Of a DNA stretch of 64,000 nucleotides, positions 1 to 10,686 are shown piece after piece. The notes beneath the pieces are model-generated. The model was not told the DNA's origin and did not search any database. It was given only the letters and a program-made list of their open reading frames with translations. The stretch comes from Wenzhouxiangella sp. XN201 (GTDB lineage Bacteria > Pseudomonadota > Gammaproteobacteria > Xanthomonadales > Wenzhouxiangellaceae). The translations under genes and the position numbers were made by a program. Where the stretch lies: NCBI RefSeq assembly GCF_011008905.1, contig NZ_JAAIVI010000022.1, positions 166,040 to 230,039 on the forward strand. Direction: 5' to 3'. Numbering within the stretch: position 1 is the stretch's first letter; each line of letters starts with the position of its first letter.

Positions 1-1353
<1,353 letters not shown>

Positions 1354-1498
1354 GGTCTTGGCTGCTATCTTTTGTGAGTCCAGCCCCAAAGGGTACCCAA
1401 CTCCGCCCCGCATCGTCACCTGTACTTTGGTGCGTTGCCACCCCTTGCGTACCGCCCTGGCGTAGAATTCAGGCTTTCCCGAGCGACTAAAGAATATC

Positions 1499-2473
1499 AT
1501 GAGCAAATTCCTTACCTTCGTGCTGCTGGCCACTTGCGCCTTTCAGGCCCAGTCTCAGGATCCGCGCGTCTGGCTCGATACCGACCAGGGCCCGATCATC
1601 ATCGAACTCGATCCCGGGGCCGCCCCAATCACGGTCGAGAACTTCCTGCGCTACGTTGATGACGGCTTCTACGACGGACTGATCTTCCACCGGGTCCTCT
1701 CGGGATTCGTGATCCAGGCCGGCGGATTCGACCAACACCTCGACTTTCAGGACGACACTTACGAGGCGATCGTCAACGAAGCCGACAACGGCCTGTCCAA
1801 CCTGCGCGGCACCCTGGCCATGGCGCGTACAAGCAATCCCGATTCGGCGACATCGCAGTTCTTCATCAATCTGGAGGACAACCCGGACCTCGACCCCGGC
1901 GGAAACACCGACGAGGGGTACGCTGTTTTCGGCGAAGTGGTGCATGGCATGTCCACGGTAGACGCCATCGCGCAGATTCCCACCAGCAGCATCACTTCCC
2001 CCATTGGGACATTGCAGCAGTTCCCCCGCAATCCGCCGGTCATTCTCCGCGCGGCACGCACCGAAGGCTTCCCCTTGATGCCACAGCATTCCGGATCCTG
2101 GTACGACCCCGATAATTCCGGCGTCGGTTTCAACATCGAAATCGCCAATGACGCCGGCGGTAATGGTCCGCTGGCCCTGGTCTACTGGTACAACTTCGAC
2201 CAGCAGCGGCAGTTCTGGCTGATCGGTAGCAGCTCCTTTGATTACGGCGCCAGCGAAGTCACGGTGGATTTGCAAAGCCACCCCGGCACGGAAGAAGGCG
2301 TCGGCTTTCAGAACCCGCCGCAATCAGGTTTCGACGGCTACGGCACCCTGACCCTGAGCTTCGACGACTGCAGCAGCGGCACGGTCGCCTACGACATGCC
2401 CGGCTACGGCAGCGGCGAAATCGCCGTCACCCGCCTGTCCACGCCGGATGGCTACAAATGCGAGGCACTCTGA
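1499..2473 (+). CDS. Secreted cyclophilin-type peptidyl-prolyl isomerase with extra C-terminal module
   Basis: 324 residues. A hydrophobic signal peptide (residues 1 to about 19) predicts export to the periplasm. Residues 22-185 are a cyclophilin domain with the active-site run [14 protein letters not shown]: Arg65, Phe70 and Gln73 line up with cyclophilin catalytic residues. Proline isomerisation assists folding of exported proteins. Residues about 190-324 are not cyclophilin. They form a separate module beginning [17 protein letters not shown] and containing [10 protein letters not shown], a type I have seen as a C-terminal domain in secreted proteins of related bacteria but cannot assign a function. 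No clear Shine-Dalgarno sequence is visible. The next gene starts 7 bases after this stop. Confidence 0.88.
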   Translation: MSKFLTFVLLATCAFQAQSQDPRVWLDTDQGPIIIELDPGAAPITVENFLRYVDDGFYDGLIFHRVLSGFVIQAGGFDQHLDFQDDTYEAIVNEADNGLSNLRGTLAMARTSNPDSATSQFFINLEDNPDLDPGGNTDEGYAVFGEVVHGMSTVDAIAQIPTSSITSPIGTLQQFPRNPPVILRAARTEGFPLMPQHSGSWYDPDNSGVGFNIEIANDAGGNGPLALVYWYNFDQQRQFWLIGSSSFDYGASEVTVDLQSHPGTEEGVGFQNPPQSGFDGYGTLTLSFDDCSSGTVAYDMPGYGSGEIAVTRLSTPDGYKCEAL

Positions 2474-2480
2474 GCCCGGC

Positions 2481-3428
2481 ATGAGCGCATTGCTTCAAAT
2501 CGACAACCTCGACAAGCGCTATGCAGGCGGCCTACAAGCGCTCAAATCGATAAACCTGGACATCGAGCGGGGCGAGATCTTCGCCCTGCTCGGCCCCAAC
2601 GGCGCGGGCAAGACCACCCTGATCAACGTCATCTGCGGCATCGTCACACCCACCTCGGGTAGCGTCACGGTCGACGGGTACGACACGGTCCGAGATTTCC
2701 GCACCACCCGGCGCCACACCGGCCTGGTGCCGCAGGAGCTCTACACCGACATGTTCGAGACCGTGATCGACACGGTCAGCTTCAGCCGCGGCCTGTTCGG
2801 GCTCGCCCCCGATCCGGCCCATATCGAGCGCGTGCTTCGTGACCTTTCGCTTTGGGACAAGCGTGACCACGCCATCATGACGCTCTCCGGCGGGATGAAA
2901 CGGCGCGTGCTCATCGCCAAGGCACTGGCCCATGAACCCAAATTGCTATTTCTCGACGAACCCACGGCCGGGGTCGACGTGGAACTGCGACGCGACATGT
3001 GGCGGATGATCGAGAAGCTGCGCGGAACCGGCGTGACCATCGTGCTCACTACCCACTACATCGAGGAAGCCGAGCGCATGGCCGACCGTGTCGGCGTAAT
3101 CCGGCGCGGCGAGATCATCGTGGTCGACGAAACCGCCTCGCTGATGAAGGAACTCGGCCGCAAGCACCTGAGCCTGTACCTCGAAGCGCCGATGAGCGAA
3201 CTGCCCGAGTCGCTCGACGACTGGTCGCTGACCCTGGCCGACGAGGGCCGCAGACTCGACTACAGCTTCGCCGCCGACGAGGAGCAATCCTGCGTTCCTA
3301 CCCTGCTCAAACGCCTGCACGCACAAGGCATCGAGTTCACCAACATCAATACGCGCCAGAGCACGCTCGAAGAGATTTTCGTCGACCTGGTGCACGAAGA
3401 TGATGAATTACTGGAGAGCGAGCGATGA
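2481..3428 (+). CDS. yadG: ABC exporter ATP-binding subunit, YadG type
   Basis: 315 residues. All ABC ATPase motifs are present: Walker A GPNGAGKT at residues 38-45, a signature LSGGMKRR, Walker [13 protein letters not shown] and the switch histidine in TTHY. The sequence follows E. coli YadG closely through the ATPase and its C-terminal extension ([12 protein letters not shown]). It would energise the membrane protein encoded next; the substrate is unknown. I chose the ATG at 2481, just past the cyclophilin stop, because alignment to YadG starts there; an upstream in-frame ATG at 2448 would lie inside the cyclophilin gene. Its stop overlaps the next start (ATGA), which implies translational coupling. 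Confidence 0.93.
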   Translation: MSALLQIDNLDKRYAGGLQALKSINLDIERGEIFALLGPNGAGKTTLINVICGIVTPTSGSVTVDGYDTVRDFRTTRRHTGLVPQELYTDMFETVIDTVSFSRGLFGLAPDPAHIERVLRDLSLWDKRDHAIMTLSGGMKRRVLIAKALAHEPKLLFLDEPTAGVDVELRRDMWRMIEKLRGTGVTIVLTTHYIEEAERMADRVGVIRRGEIIVVDETASLMKELGRKHLSLYLEAPMSELPESLDDWSLTLADEGRRLDYSFAADEEQSCVPTLLKRLHAQGIEFTNINTRQSTLEEIFVDLVHEDDELLESER

Positions 3429-4201
3429 GTGCCCCGATGCTCAACCTGCGTGGCACCTGGGCCATCTACCGCTTCGAGATGGCGCGCTTCAAGCGCACGC
3501 TGTGGCAGAGCCTCGCCACGCCCATCCTCACAACGGTGCTCTATTTCGTGGTCTTCGGCTCGGCCATCGGCTCGAGAATCGGCGAGATCGACCAGGTCAA
3601 TTACGGTGCCTTCATCGTTCCGGGACTGATCCTTCTGACGGTGTTCACGCAGAGTCTCAACAACGCCTCGTTCGGCATCTACATGCCACGCTTCTCGGGA
3701 ACCATCTACGAAATCCTGTCCGCCCCCGTCTCGACGGCGGAACTGGTGCTGGCCTACGTGGGTGCGGCGGCCACCAAGTCGGTGCTGCTGGGCCTGATCA
3801 TCCTGCTCACGGCGCACCTGTTCGTCGATCTCAATGTGGGTTACCCGGTGTGGATGCTGGTCTACCTGGTGATGGTGGCCTTTGCCTTCAGCCTGGCCGG
3901 CTTCATCATCGGCATCTGGGCCGAGGGCTTCGAGGCCCTGCAATTCATCCCCATGCTGGTGGTCACGCCGCTGACCTTTCTAGGCGGAGTGTTCTACTCC
4001 ATCGACATGCTGCCCGAGACCTGGCAGACGGTGAGCCTGTTCAATCCCATCGTCTACATCGTCTCGGGTTTTCGTTACTTCTTCTTCGGTAGCGGGGATG
4101 TCAGCGTCTGGGTGAGCGTAGCCTCGCTGGCCGGCTTCATCATCGTGTGTTTGGCCATCGTTTCCTGGATCGTAAGAACCGGGCATCGGCTCAAGAGCTG
4201 A
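3425..4201 (+). CDS. yadH: ABC-2 type exporter membrane subunit, YadH type
   Basis: 258 residues with about six hydrophobic segments. It matches the ABC-2 permease family and E. coli YadH over its length, including [17 protein letters not shown] near the N-terminus and the conserved loop [17 protein letters not shown] followed by [12 protein letters not shown]. It forms the transmembrane pore partner of the ATPase encoded immediately upstream, with a 4-base start/stop overlap. The cargo of YadGH-type transporters is not established. The gene ends 13 bases before the convergent DUF3300 gene. Confidence 0.92.
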   Translation: MSAPMLNLRGTWAIYRFEMARFKRTLWQSLATPILTTVLYFVVFGSAIGSRIGEIDQVNYGAFIVPGLILLTVFTQSLNNASFGIYMPRFSGTIYEILSAPVSTAELVLAYVGAAATKSVLLGLIILLTAHLFVDLNVGYPVWMLVYLVMVAFAFSLAGFIIGIWAEGFEALQFIPMLVVTPLTFLGGVFYSIDMLPETWQTVSLFNPIVYIVSGFRYFFFGSGDVSVWVSVASLAGFIIVCLAIVSWIVRTGHRLKS

Positions 4202-4214
4202 AGCAGGGTTTCGA

Positions 4215-5978
4215 TTACCGCCGCTCTTCCTCACCCCCACGGCCACCGCGCCGCGAATCACCGCCGCGTGAGCGGCTCTGGACCGCGCTCCTCGTAGAGC
4301 GCGGGCTCGAAGCAGCGCGACTGCTGCGCGAAGGCGACGAGGAGTTCCGGCCGCGGTCGGGGGCAGAGGATCGAACCCGGGGCTCCGCGCGCGACGGCGC
4401 TGAATCGCGGCTGCCTGAATGGCTGCGACTCGGAGCCGACTGCCGGCTCGGGGCTGAACTGCGCTCATTGATGATGGCTCCGCCGCGTGACGGCGCTGCC
4501 GAGCGAGTGCTCCCGGCCGGTGCCGCCGAACGGGCGCTGCGCGAAGGCGTGGAGCTGCGTTCCCTGCTACTGCTCGAACGCACGGTCAGATCGCGCGGAA
4601 TCGCCACGGACGAACGCTTGCTGTCAGACCGGCTCGTTCGACCGGCGGTGCTCGAGCGCCCGGACGAGCGACTGCTCGCCCGCTCGGACGAACGCTCAGT
4701 CACCGGCGACCGGCTGGTCGCCTGAGTACGCGAACTCGAACCGCTACGCAGCGACTCGCTGATACGGCTCGCGCGCGTGGCGGGCGAACGCGTCGATTCG
4801 ATCGAGCCACCACTGCGCGAGGCAGCCCGTTCCGGCGCACGTTCGGTCACGGTGCGACTGCGCGCTGTCGCGCGGCTCGATTCGACACGCGCCGAGCCGG
4901 ATCGGCTGGCTGCGCGTTCAGAACTGGCGACCCTTGATGTGGCTCGTTCACCGCCGCGCAACTCGGCCACACGCTCCGACCTCGAGCTTGATCGCGTTGC
5001 CGACCCAACCTGGCGGTCGAATGTGGTGCTCGAACGGCGTTCTGCCGCCCATTCACGCCGATCCGATCGCACCGCCGATCGGCTTGTGCTTGCCTTCTGG
5101 CGCGCCGAAGCCGGCCGGCTACTGCCGCTATCGACGAAACGTGTCTGCTCCACCCGGCCGCGATAGCTCACACCCCGACGATGCGTCGGATCGTGCTTCC
5201 AGTGGCGAGCCTGTTCGAAGCGGGCCACCTGGCGGCCGGAATGGAAGCCGTGATCCCGGTAGTAGTGATGGTGATGATTGACCACCACGACCCGGCGCTG
5301 TGCCCAGTGGAAGGAGCTGAAGTAGAAGTTCGGCCGGACATAGTACGGGCGACCCCAGTGGAAATTCACGCTCAGGCTGAAACCGCTGGGACGATGCCAA
5401 TACACCGGCGGATGACTCGACCAGCGCCAGCTTGAGTAAATCACGCGCGGGTCGTAGTAAGGCACGTAGACCACGCGGGTGCGCGCCGGCTCGATGTAAA
5501 TGTACTCCTTCTCGCGCACGACCTTGACACGGTCGTTGCTGGCCAGGTGGCCCTGCGAGTAGGCCTCCGAGCGCAGATACTGAATCGAGGCGATCAGGTC
5601 TTCCTCCTGCATCAGGAAGGCGTCACCCAGACGCTGCGTCCACTGCAAGTCGTCGTCCATGCGCTCGAGCAATTCCGGGAAAGCGACCAGCGCCTTCACG
5701 CTGGGATCCCAGTCCTGGTATTCCACCGCGGCCACGGCATCTTCACCGCGCAGGCCCGGTCGTTCGCGCGACCAGCGCGCGGCCTGAATCACTTCCAGCG
5801 GATAGGTCGCCGCGATCAAGACATGCGAAAGCACGCTGTCGGGATACAGCGCGATCGGGGCCAGCATCGAGTCGAGCTCGGCCTGACTGAAGTAGTCGTC
5901 ATCGGCCTGAACCTGGCCGGTCATGCTGCAGCCAAGCGTCAACAGGGCGGAAAGTACCAGCGTCATCAGGGTTTTCAT
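4215..5978 (-). CDS. DUF3300 exported protein with long Ser/Arg-rich tail
   Basis: 587 residues. It has a signal peptide (residues 1 to about 25); a Cys at 17 follows a TLG sequence that is only a poor lipobox, so cleavage by signal peptidase I after VQA is equally possible. Residues about 30-240 match DUF3300 (LDSMLAPIALYPDSVLSHVL, then the aromatic YVPYYDPRVIYSSW and a Trp/His-rich stretch with HHHHYY). From about residue 270 to the end the protein is low complexity, dominated by Ser, Arg, Ala and Thr with many RSSS, SSR and RSA runs. Function is unknown. The start at 5978 is supported by a strong AAGGAGG seven bases upstream. The tail is highly basic and might bind nucleic acid or acidic cell-surface polymers, but that is only inference. 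Confidence 0.85.
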   Translation of the reverse strand: MKTLMTLVLSALLTLGCSMTGQVQADDDYFSQAELDSMLAPIALYPDSVLSHVLIAATYPLEVIQAARWSRERPGLRGEDAVAAVEYQDWDPSVKALVAFPELLERMDDDLQWTQRLGDAFLMQEEDLIASIQYLRSEAYSQGHLASNDRVKVVREKEYIYIEPARTRVVYVPYYDPRVIYSSWRWSSHPPVYWHRPSGFSLSVNFHWGRPYYVRPNFYFSSFHWAQRRVVVVNHHHHYYRDHGFHSGRQVARFEQARHWKHDPTHRRGVSYRGRVEQTRFVDSGSSRPASARQKASTSRSAVRSDRREWAAERRSSTTFDRQVGSATRSSSRSERVAELRGGERATSRVASSERAASRSGSARVESSRATARSRTVTERAPERAASRSGGSIESTRSPATRASRISESLRSGSSSRTQATSRSPVTERSSERASSRSSGRSSTAGRTSRSDSKRSSVAIPRDLTVRSSSSRERSSTPSRSARSAAPAGSTRSAAPSRGGAIINERSSAPSRQSAPSRSHSGSRDSAPSRAEPRVRSSAPDRGRNSSSPSRSSRAASSPRSTRSAVQSRSRGGDSRRGGRGGEEERR

Positions 5979-6087
5979 GTCATTGCCTCCTTACGGCAAA
6001 ACGCGCCGCGTGGACACTTTGTACCCCGACCCGCCTGAAGTCAGCCTGAACGAAAACCTGAACGAGGCTCGGCCTGAGCGTCAATAT

Positions 6088-6173
6088 GGACCACGGAATT
6101 CACGGAAGACACGGAAGACGCGGAAAAAAGAGGTCCAGTATTCTTCCGTGCATTCGGTGCTTTCCGTGGTCAA
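6088..6173. repeat. Bipartite 9-bp-period inverted element, CACGGA family, copy 1
   Basis: The left arm (6091-6126) is four degenerate 9-bp units of the type CACGGAAGA. The right arm (6141-6170) is three 9-bp units of the reverse complement type TTCCGTGNN. The two arms face each other across a short centre, and the outer ends GACCACGGAA / TTCCGTGGTC pair perfectly. It fills the gap between phoD (stop) and the DUF3300 promoter. A sister copy lies at 34692-34775 with the same overall length. Confidence 0.85.
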
Positions 6174-6193
6174 TTTCTGGTTTCAGGCCCCGC

Positions 6194-7510
6194 TTAGGGC
6201 TGCAAATCCTGCTGCCGAATCTCGCCGCGCCAGACTTCCTCGCCGTCGCTGTTGTGCAGGATCAGGGAGGCGACGCGCTCGTTGCGCGGCCCCGTTACTT
6301 CGATCATGCCGAAATTCCGCTCGGTGTAGAGACTGCCGTCGACATCGTACTGCATGGCCTCGTCGCCGGGATTGTGTGATCCGGCGGTCAGCGGCGAAAC
6401 GGTCCATTCGTGGAGCGGATAGGTGCGATAGCGGTCCATTTTCAGCAGCACCGAGTGGTGCCGGTCACCGGTCAGGAAGACCACGCCGGGAATGCGCTCG
6501 GCCTCGATGCGGTCAAGCAACTCGCGCCGCTCGCCGGGGGCGAGATTGATGTAGCTCTCGCTGCTTTCGGCCGAGTTGAGGAACTGCCCGCCCATAACCA
6601 CGAACTTGAAGCTGGCATTGCTGGTCTTGAGCGCGTCGATCAGCCATTCGACCTGGTCCTCGCCCAGGATCGTCCGGTCACCGGATACGCGGTAGTTGGC
6701 CTGGCGGAAGTAGCGGTTGTCGAGCAGAAAGAAGCCGACATCGTGCCACTCGAAGTAGTTGGTCACTCCGCCCGTTCCGGCAGCCGAGAAGTCCGGGTTG
6801 GCCCAGAAGGCGTTGAACACCTCCAAAGCAGCCTCGCGCATGGCGTAGCCGCGGTCGGAGTTATTCGGTCCGAAATCGTGGTCGTCCCAGGTGGCGTAAT
6901 GGTGCGTGCCGGTCACCAGCCGTGACAAGGCTTCGTGGCCCCGGGTGTGGCTGAAGCGCGCATACATGCCCGATTTCGAATTCCAGTCGGCTTCACGGTA
7001 GTAAACGTTGTCGCCGAGCCACAGCATGAAGGCCGGTTCGGCGTCGGCGATGGCATCGAAAATCCGGTAGTCGCCGCCGTACGGCTCACCCGGTCGGTCG
7101 TACTCGGGCTGGTTGATATAGGCGCAGGAGCCGAGTGCGAAACGGAAGTCGGGCGGGTCTTCACGCCACTGCCATAACGGCTGGGTGACGAAACGCTGCG
7201 TGTGTTCGGCCGGCTGTACGACATCGTCGACCAACACCTCGTATTCGTAGTGCAGCCCCGGCTCCAGGCCCGTGGCAAGCACCGTTGCCGTGTTGGCCTT
7301 TTCGGAATTGGTGGCCTCGGGTTCGCTCGTCAGCCAGTCCTCGCCTTCATCGGCGCGGTAGCGAAGCTGCACCAGGGCCGGTTCGTCGGTCTGCACCCAG
7401 ACCTTGACCTGGCGCATGGTCGAATGCCCGGGCATCGGCCCGGCCACGATCTCGGCGGCCGAGGCGGCAACGGAACAAACCGACAGCAGTACTGCAATCA
7501 GAATTCGCAT
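6194..7510 (-). CDS. phoD: PhoD-like alkaline phosphatase / phosphodiesterase, exported
   Basis: 438 residues from the ATG at 7510. That start has GGAG eight bases upstream; an ATG two codons earlier leaves too little room for it. A signal peptide (1-18, cut after AASA) precedes a fibronectin-like N-terminal domain. The PhoD metallophosphatase core follows: GSC at 127-129, GDN at 166-168, DDHDFG at 209-214 and GDRHHS at 348-353, which together hold the metal ligands. Members hydrolyse phosphate mono- and diesters in the periplasm or outside the cell. No phosphate-regulon operator could be recognised upstream. The gene sits alone between DUF3300 and the helicase gene. Confidence 0.9.
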   Translation of the reverse strand: MRILIAVLLSVCSVAASAAEIVAGPMPGHSTMRQVKVWVQTDEPALVQLRYRADEGEDWLTSEPEATNSEKANTATVLATGLEPGLHYEYEVLVDDVVQPAEHTQRFVTQPLWQWREDPPDFRFALGSCAYINQPEYDRPGEPYGGDYRIFDAIADAEPAFMLWLGDNVYYREADWNSKSGMYARFSHTRGHEALSRLVTGTHHYATWDDHDFGPNNSDRGYAMREAALEVFNAFWANPDFSAAGTGGVTNYFEWHDVGFFLLDNRYFRQANYRVSGDRTILGEDQVEWLIDALKTSNASFKFVVMGGQFLNSAESSESYINLAPGERRELLDRIEAERIPGVVFLTGDRHHSVLLKMDRYRTYPLHEWTVSPLTAGSHNPGDEAMQYDVDGSLYTERNFGMIEVTGPRNERVASLILHNSDGEEVWRGEIRQQDLQP

Positions 7511-7595
7511 TCCCATTTCTCCGTTGGGTGTCGCTCCAGTGACGGGACTATACCGGCTCGCCCGATTCGATGTCGTGACATGGCTTCCACGCACC

Positions 7596-10500
7596 CTACG
7601 CAATCTTCGACACACGGTTCTCGGCATCCCCGGGCCCGGTCAATCCAAACACCGTCGACACCGTCTCGAACGCCCGTTCCCCCTCAACGCAACGACGGCT
7701 CTCGACCAACCACTGCCACACCGCACCGCGGTCGCTCGGCAGGGCATCGCGCGGAAAGCCGCCGGGTGGCGGACTGGGCTGCCAGCGCCCGTCCAGTGAC
7801 AGGAACCAGTCCAGCCGGGGCGTGGCAATCCAAAGTCGCTGCCTGGTTTCGGGATTGACCAGCGCCAGGGCGCGTCCCTCGCGCACGAGCTTCGAAAACC
7901 AGCGCGTCCAGCCCCCGGCCGGTGCCGGATGCGCCAGGCCCAGCCCCGACTCCCCTTCGCGCTGAGTCAGGAAACCCGACTGCTCCAGCAATCGCTCGAG
8001 CGCGGTGGTCGAGGGTTTGCGCGGCGCCAACTCGCCGCCGCTGGCCACCTCCGGTGCCGCAACACCCGGAGTGCGCGCCGGCGGCTTCGTGGCGCCCGTC
8101 CGCTTCCCTGACGGAGGCCGCGGCGCGCTACGTGAGCGCACCGCGGATCCGCCCGGCCGCTTGGCCGGTCGCTCGAAGTTGCGCGTGCGTCGTTCCTCGG
8201 CGTCGTCCTCGTCCAGGTAGCTATAGCGCGGGGCGTGAATCAGCGCCTCGGCCAGGGGCGAAGGGCGTTGGGTGTCAACCGCATGCACCTCGACTTCGCC
8301 GGTTTCGACGCGCGCCAGTAGCTGCTGCAGCCCACCCAGGTCCATGTAATCGTCCAGGCAGTCGGACAGTGCCTGCTGCACCAGCGGATGGTCGGGCACC
8401 TCACGCGCCCCGCTCAAATTCTCCAGGCAAGCAAGCTGATCGGGAAACACGCAGGCGATCAGGTTCTCGGCCTGGCTGCGCTGTCGCTGTGAGGGCAGCG
8501 GCCCGTCCAGGCCGTTTTTCAGCAGCACCAGGGCGTTGTTGGCGCACCAGCGAAAACGCGTGACGAACAACGGGGTGTCGAGCATCGCCTGGGTGAGCAC
8601 ATCGGCGACATTGTGCGACTTGACGAATCCGGCCACCGCCGGCAGGTCGAACTGGCTGGTCACGCCCAGTGAAATCAGCACGCCGTCGTCGGTGGCCGCC
8701 GCCTGCAGCTCGAAGTTGAACTGGCGGCAGAAGCGCTTTCGGAGCGCCAGGCCCCAGGCGCGATTGATGCGCGCCCCGGCAAAGGTATGCAGCACGATAT
8801 GGCGGTCGCCGCCGGGATCGGAAAACTGCTCGATCACCAGGCGATTCGGCGCTGGCAAGGCCCCGAGCAGAGCGCGCGATTCTTCCAGCAACTGCAGGGC
8901 CTGCGGATGCGGCGGATTGGGCCCCTGCCCGCCGATGACCCGCAGCATGGCCTGCGCCATCTCCTGGCTGCGCCCCGCCCCTTCGCCGAACCAGAACGGC
9001 ATCTCGGCCGGCTCTTCGTCGGCCGGTTCCACGCGCACCAGGCCGGTCAGCACGCGCAGGATCCGCCAGGGCCGATTGCCCAGCTGCAGCACCTGCCCCG
9101 GCGAGGACTCGAAAGCCACTTCCTCGTCGAGCCTGCCCACCACCTCGCCGGTATCGACGCGCACCACCTCGTACTCGAACCATTCGGGAATCGTGCCGGC
9201 GTTGGTCAGCACCAGGCGATCGGCCTCGGCATGGGCGCGGTAGCCGCCGCGCCCGTCGACAACCAGCAGGGGATCGAGCTGCTCATGGGGCATCAGTTCA
9301 GGCCGATCGGCCAGGGAGGCCAGCAATGCTTCCAGTTCCGCCTTCGAGAGATCGCGGTACGGCCAGGCCGAACGCACAACCGCCAGCAGTTCGTCGACAT
9401 CACCCGTGCCGTTGGCGACCAGGGCCACCAGTTGCTGCGCCAGCACGTCCAGCGGCGCCGCCAGCGGCTCGACGGCGTCGACGCCGCCGTCGGCGATCAC
9501 GTCTTTCAGTGCGCGGGTCTCGACCAGCTGGTTGAGCGTCAGTGGAAATAGATGCATGCACGGACGCCGACCTGGCCGATGCCCGCTTCTTCCGGCGCGC
9601 TGGCGCACCAGGTTGACCGAGCCGGGCACGCCGATCTGGCAGACCCGGTCGACATGGCCCAGGTCCAGTCCCAGCTCCAATGAGGCACTGCTGACCAGAA
9701 CGCGCAACTCGCCGGCCTTGAACCGTGCCTCGATTGCCTCGCGGTGCGCGGTATCCAGGCTGCCGTGATGCGCGCCGACCTGACCGGGCTGCCCGGCGGC
9801 TTCGAGCAACTCGTCCAGCGTCGCGGCCGTGCGCTCGACGCGCGCACGCGTCTGACAGAACACCAGCAGGGAGCGGTCGGCCGCCGCCAGCTCGGCAATG
9901 CGAGAGTGAATCTGCTCCCAGTGCACGCTGTTGGGGTACGGCCCCAGCGGCATGTCCGGCAGTTCCACCGCCAGCTTCACCGGCCCGGGTGCATCCGGAG
10001 CCACGATCTCGCAGTCGCCCGCGCCGGCCAGAAACTGCGCCAGGGCCCCGGCTGGATGGGCCGTGGCCGACAGGCCGATACGCTGCACGGGCCTGCCCGC
10101 CAGCCGGTCCAGGCGGGCCAGTGACAGTGCCAGGTGCGCCCCGCGCTTGTTGCCCACCAGGGCATGCAGCTCGTCGACCACCACGGATTCCACCCTGCGC
10201 AGCAGGGCCCGCCCGCCGCGGCTTCCCAGCAGCACGAACAGGGATTCCGGCGTGGTCGAGAGAATCTCGGGCGGATTGCGGCGCTGCCGGTCGCGCTCGG
10301 ACCGCGGCGTGTCACCGCAACGCAGCCCGATCCTCGGCGCCTGCCCACTGAACGGAACAACCGCCTCGAGCAAGGGCGCCAGATTGTGCGTCATGTCCCG
10401 CGCCAGGGCCTTCAGCGGCGCAATATGCAGCGCCCTGACCCCACGTCCGCGAGCCGGCCGGTTCACCAGCCCCTCCACAAGCGGCCGCCAGGCCGCCAGA

Positions 10501-10646
10501 CTCTTGCCCTGCCCGGTCGAGGCAATCACCAGCGCATTGCGGCCGCCGCGCAACACCGGCCAGGCCGAACGCTGCACCGGCGTGGGCTCGCCCACAGCTT
10601 CGGCGAACCAGGCGTCCAGGGTCTTTTCGGCATCGAATAACGACAT
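7596..10646 (-). CDS. Lhr-type DEAD/DEAH helicase with extra C-terminal region
   Basis: 1016 residues. Superfamily 2 helicase motifs are clear: motif I STGQGKS at 43-49, motif II DELH at 158-161, motif III SAT at 193-195 and motif VI QRAGRSGHR at 349-357. The following winged-helix and Lhr core regions resemble Lhr (large helicase-related) proteins, which translocate 3' to 5' on single-stranded DNA and act in DNA repair. Beyond about residue 820 comes a Pro/Arg/Ser-rich linker and then a domain of about 130 residues (from about 885) that I do not recognise. The ATG at 10646 is favoured over an upstream ATG at 10676 because a -10-like CATAAT ends 7 bases before it and no ribosome binding site is seen. 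Confidence 0.85.
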   Translation of the reverse strand: MSLFDAEKTLDAWFAEAVGEPTPVQRSAWPVLRGGRNALVIASTGQGKSLAAWRPLVEGLVNRPARGRGVRALHIAPLKALARDMTHNLAPLLEAVVPFSGQAPRIGLRCGDTPRSERDRQRRNPPEILSTTPESLFVLLGSRGGRALLRRVESVVVDELHALVGNKRGAHLALSLARLDRLAGRPVQRIGLSATAHPAGALAQFLAGAGDCEIVAPDAPGPVKLAVELPDMPLGPYPNSVHWEQIHSRIAELAAADRSLLVFCQTRARVERTAATLDELLEAAGQPGQVGAHHGSLDTAHREAIEARFKAGELRVLVSSASLELGLDLGHVDRVCQIGVPGSVNLVRQRAGRSGHRPGRRPCMHLFPLTLNQLVETRALKDVIADGGVDAVEPLAAPLDVLAQQLVALVANGTGDVDELLAVVRSAWPYRDLSKAELEALLASLADRPELMPHEQLDPLLVVDGRGGYRAHAEADRLVLTNAGTIPEWFEYEVVRVDTGEVVGRLDEEVAFESSPGQVLQLGNRPWRILRVLTGLVRVEPADEEPAEMPFWFGEGAGRSQEMAQAMLRVIGGQGPNPPHPQALQLLEESRALLGALPAPNRLVIEQFSDPGGDRHIVLHTFAGARINRAWGLALRKRFCRQFNFELQAAATDDGVLISLGVTSQFDLPAVAGFVKSHNVADVLTQAMLDTPLFVTRFRWCANNALVLLKNGLDGPLPSQRQRSQAENLIACVFPDQLACLENLSGAREVPDHPLVQQALSDCLDDYMDLGGLQQLLARVETGEVEVHAVDTQRPSPLAEALIHAPRYSYLDEDDAEERRTRNFERPAKRPGGSAVRSRSAPRPPSGKRTGATKPPARTPGVAAPEVASGGELAPRKPSTTALERLLEQSGFLTQREGESGLGLAHPAPAGGWTRWFSKLVREGRALALVNPETRQRLWIATPRLDWFLSLDGRWQPSPPPGGFPRDALPSDRGAVWQWLVESRRCVEGERAFETVSTVFGLTGPGDAENRVSKIA

Positions 10647-10652
10647 CGCGGC

Positions 10653-10658
10653 ATTATG
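10653..10658 (-). promoter_or_regulatory. -10-like hexamer abutting the helicase start (leaderless)
   Basis: The minus strand reads CATAAT, six bases, then ATG of the helicase gene. Transcription would begin at or next to the A of the ATG. No Shine-Dalgarno sequence and no convincing -35 box are present. Confidence 0.45.
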
Positions 10659-10686
10659 GCCGCGAAGCGTTCTCAAAACCTGAGAA

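Noticed and set aside
1435..1498. Sigma-70 promoter for the cyclophilin (TTGCCA and TAGAAT)
   Set aside because: The two hexamers are 22 bp apart, beyond normal spacing.
4147..4725. Plus-strand frame across the DUF3300 tail
   Set aside because: Produced by the repetitive Ser/Arg codons on the opposite strand; no independent support.
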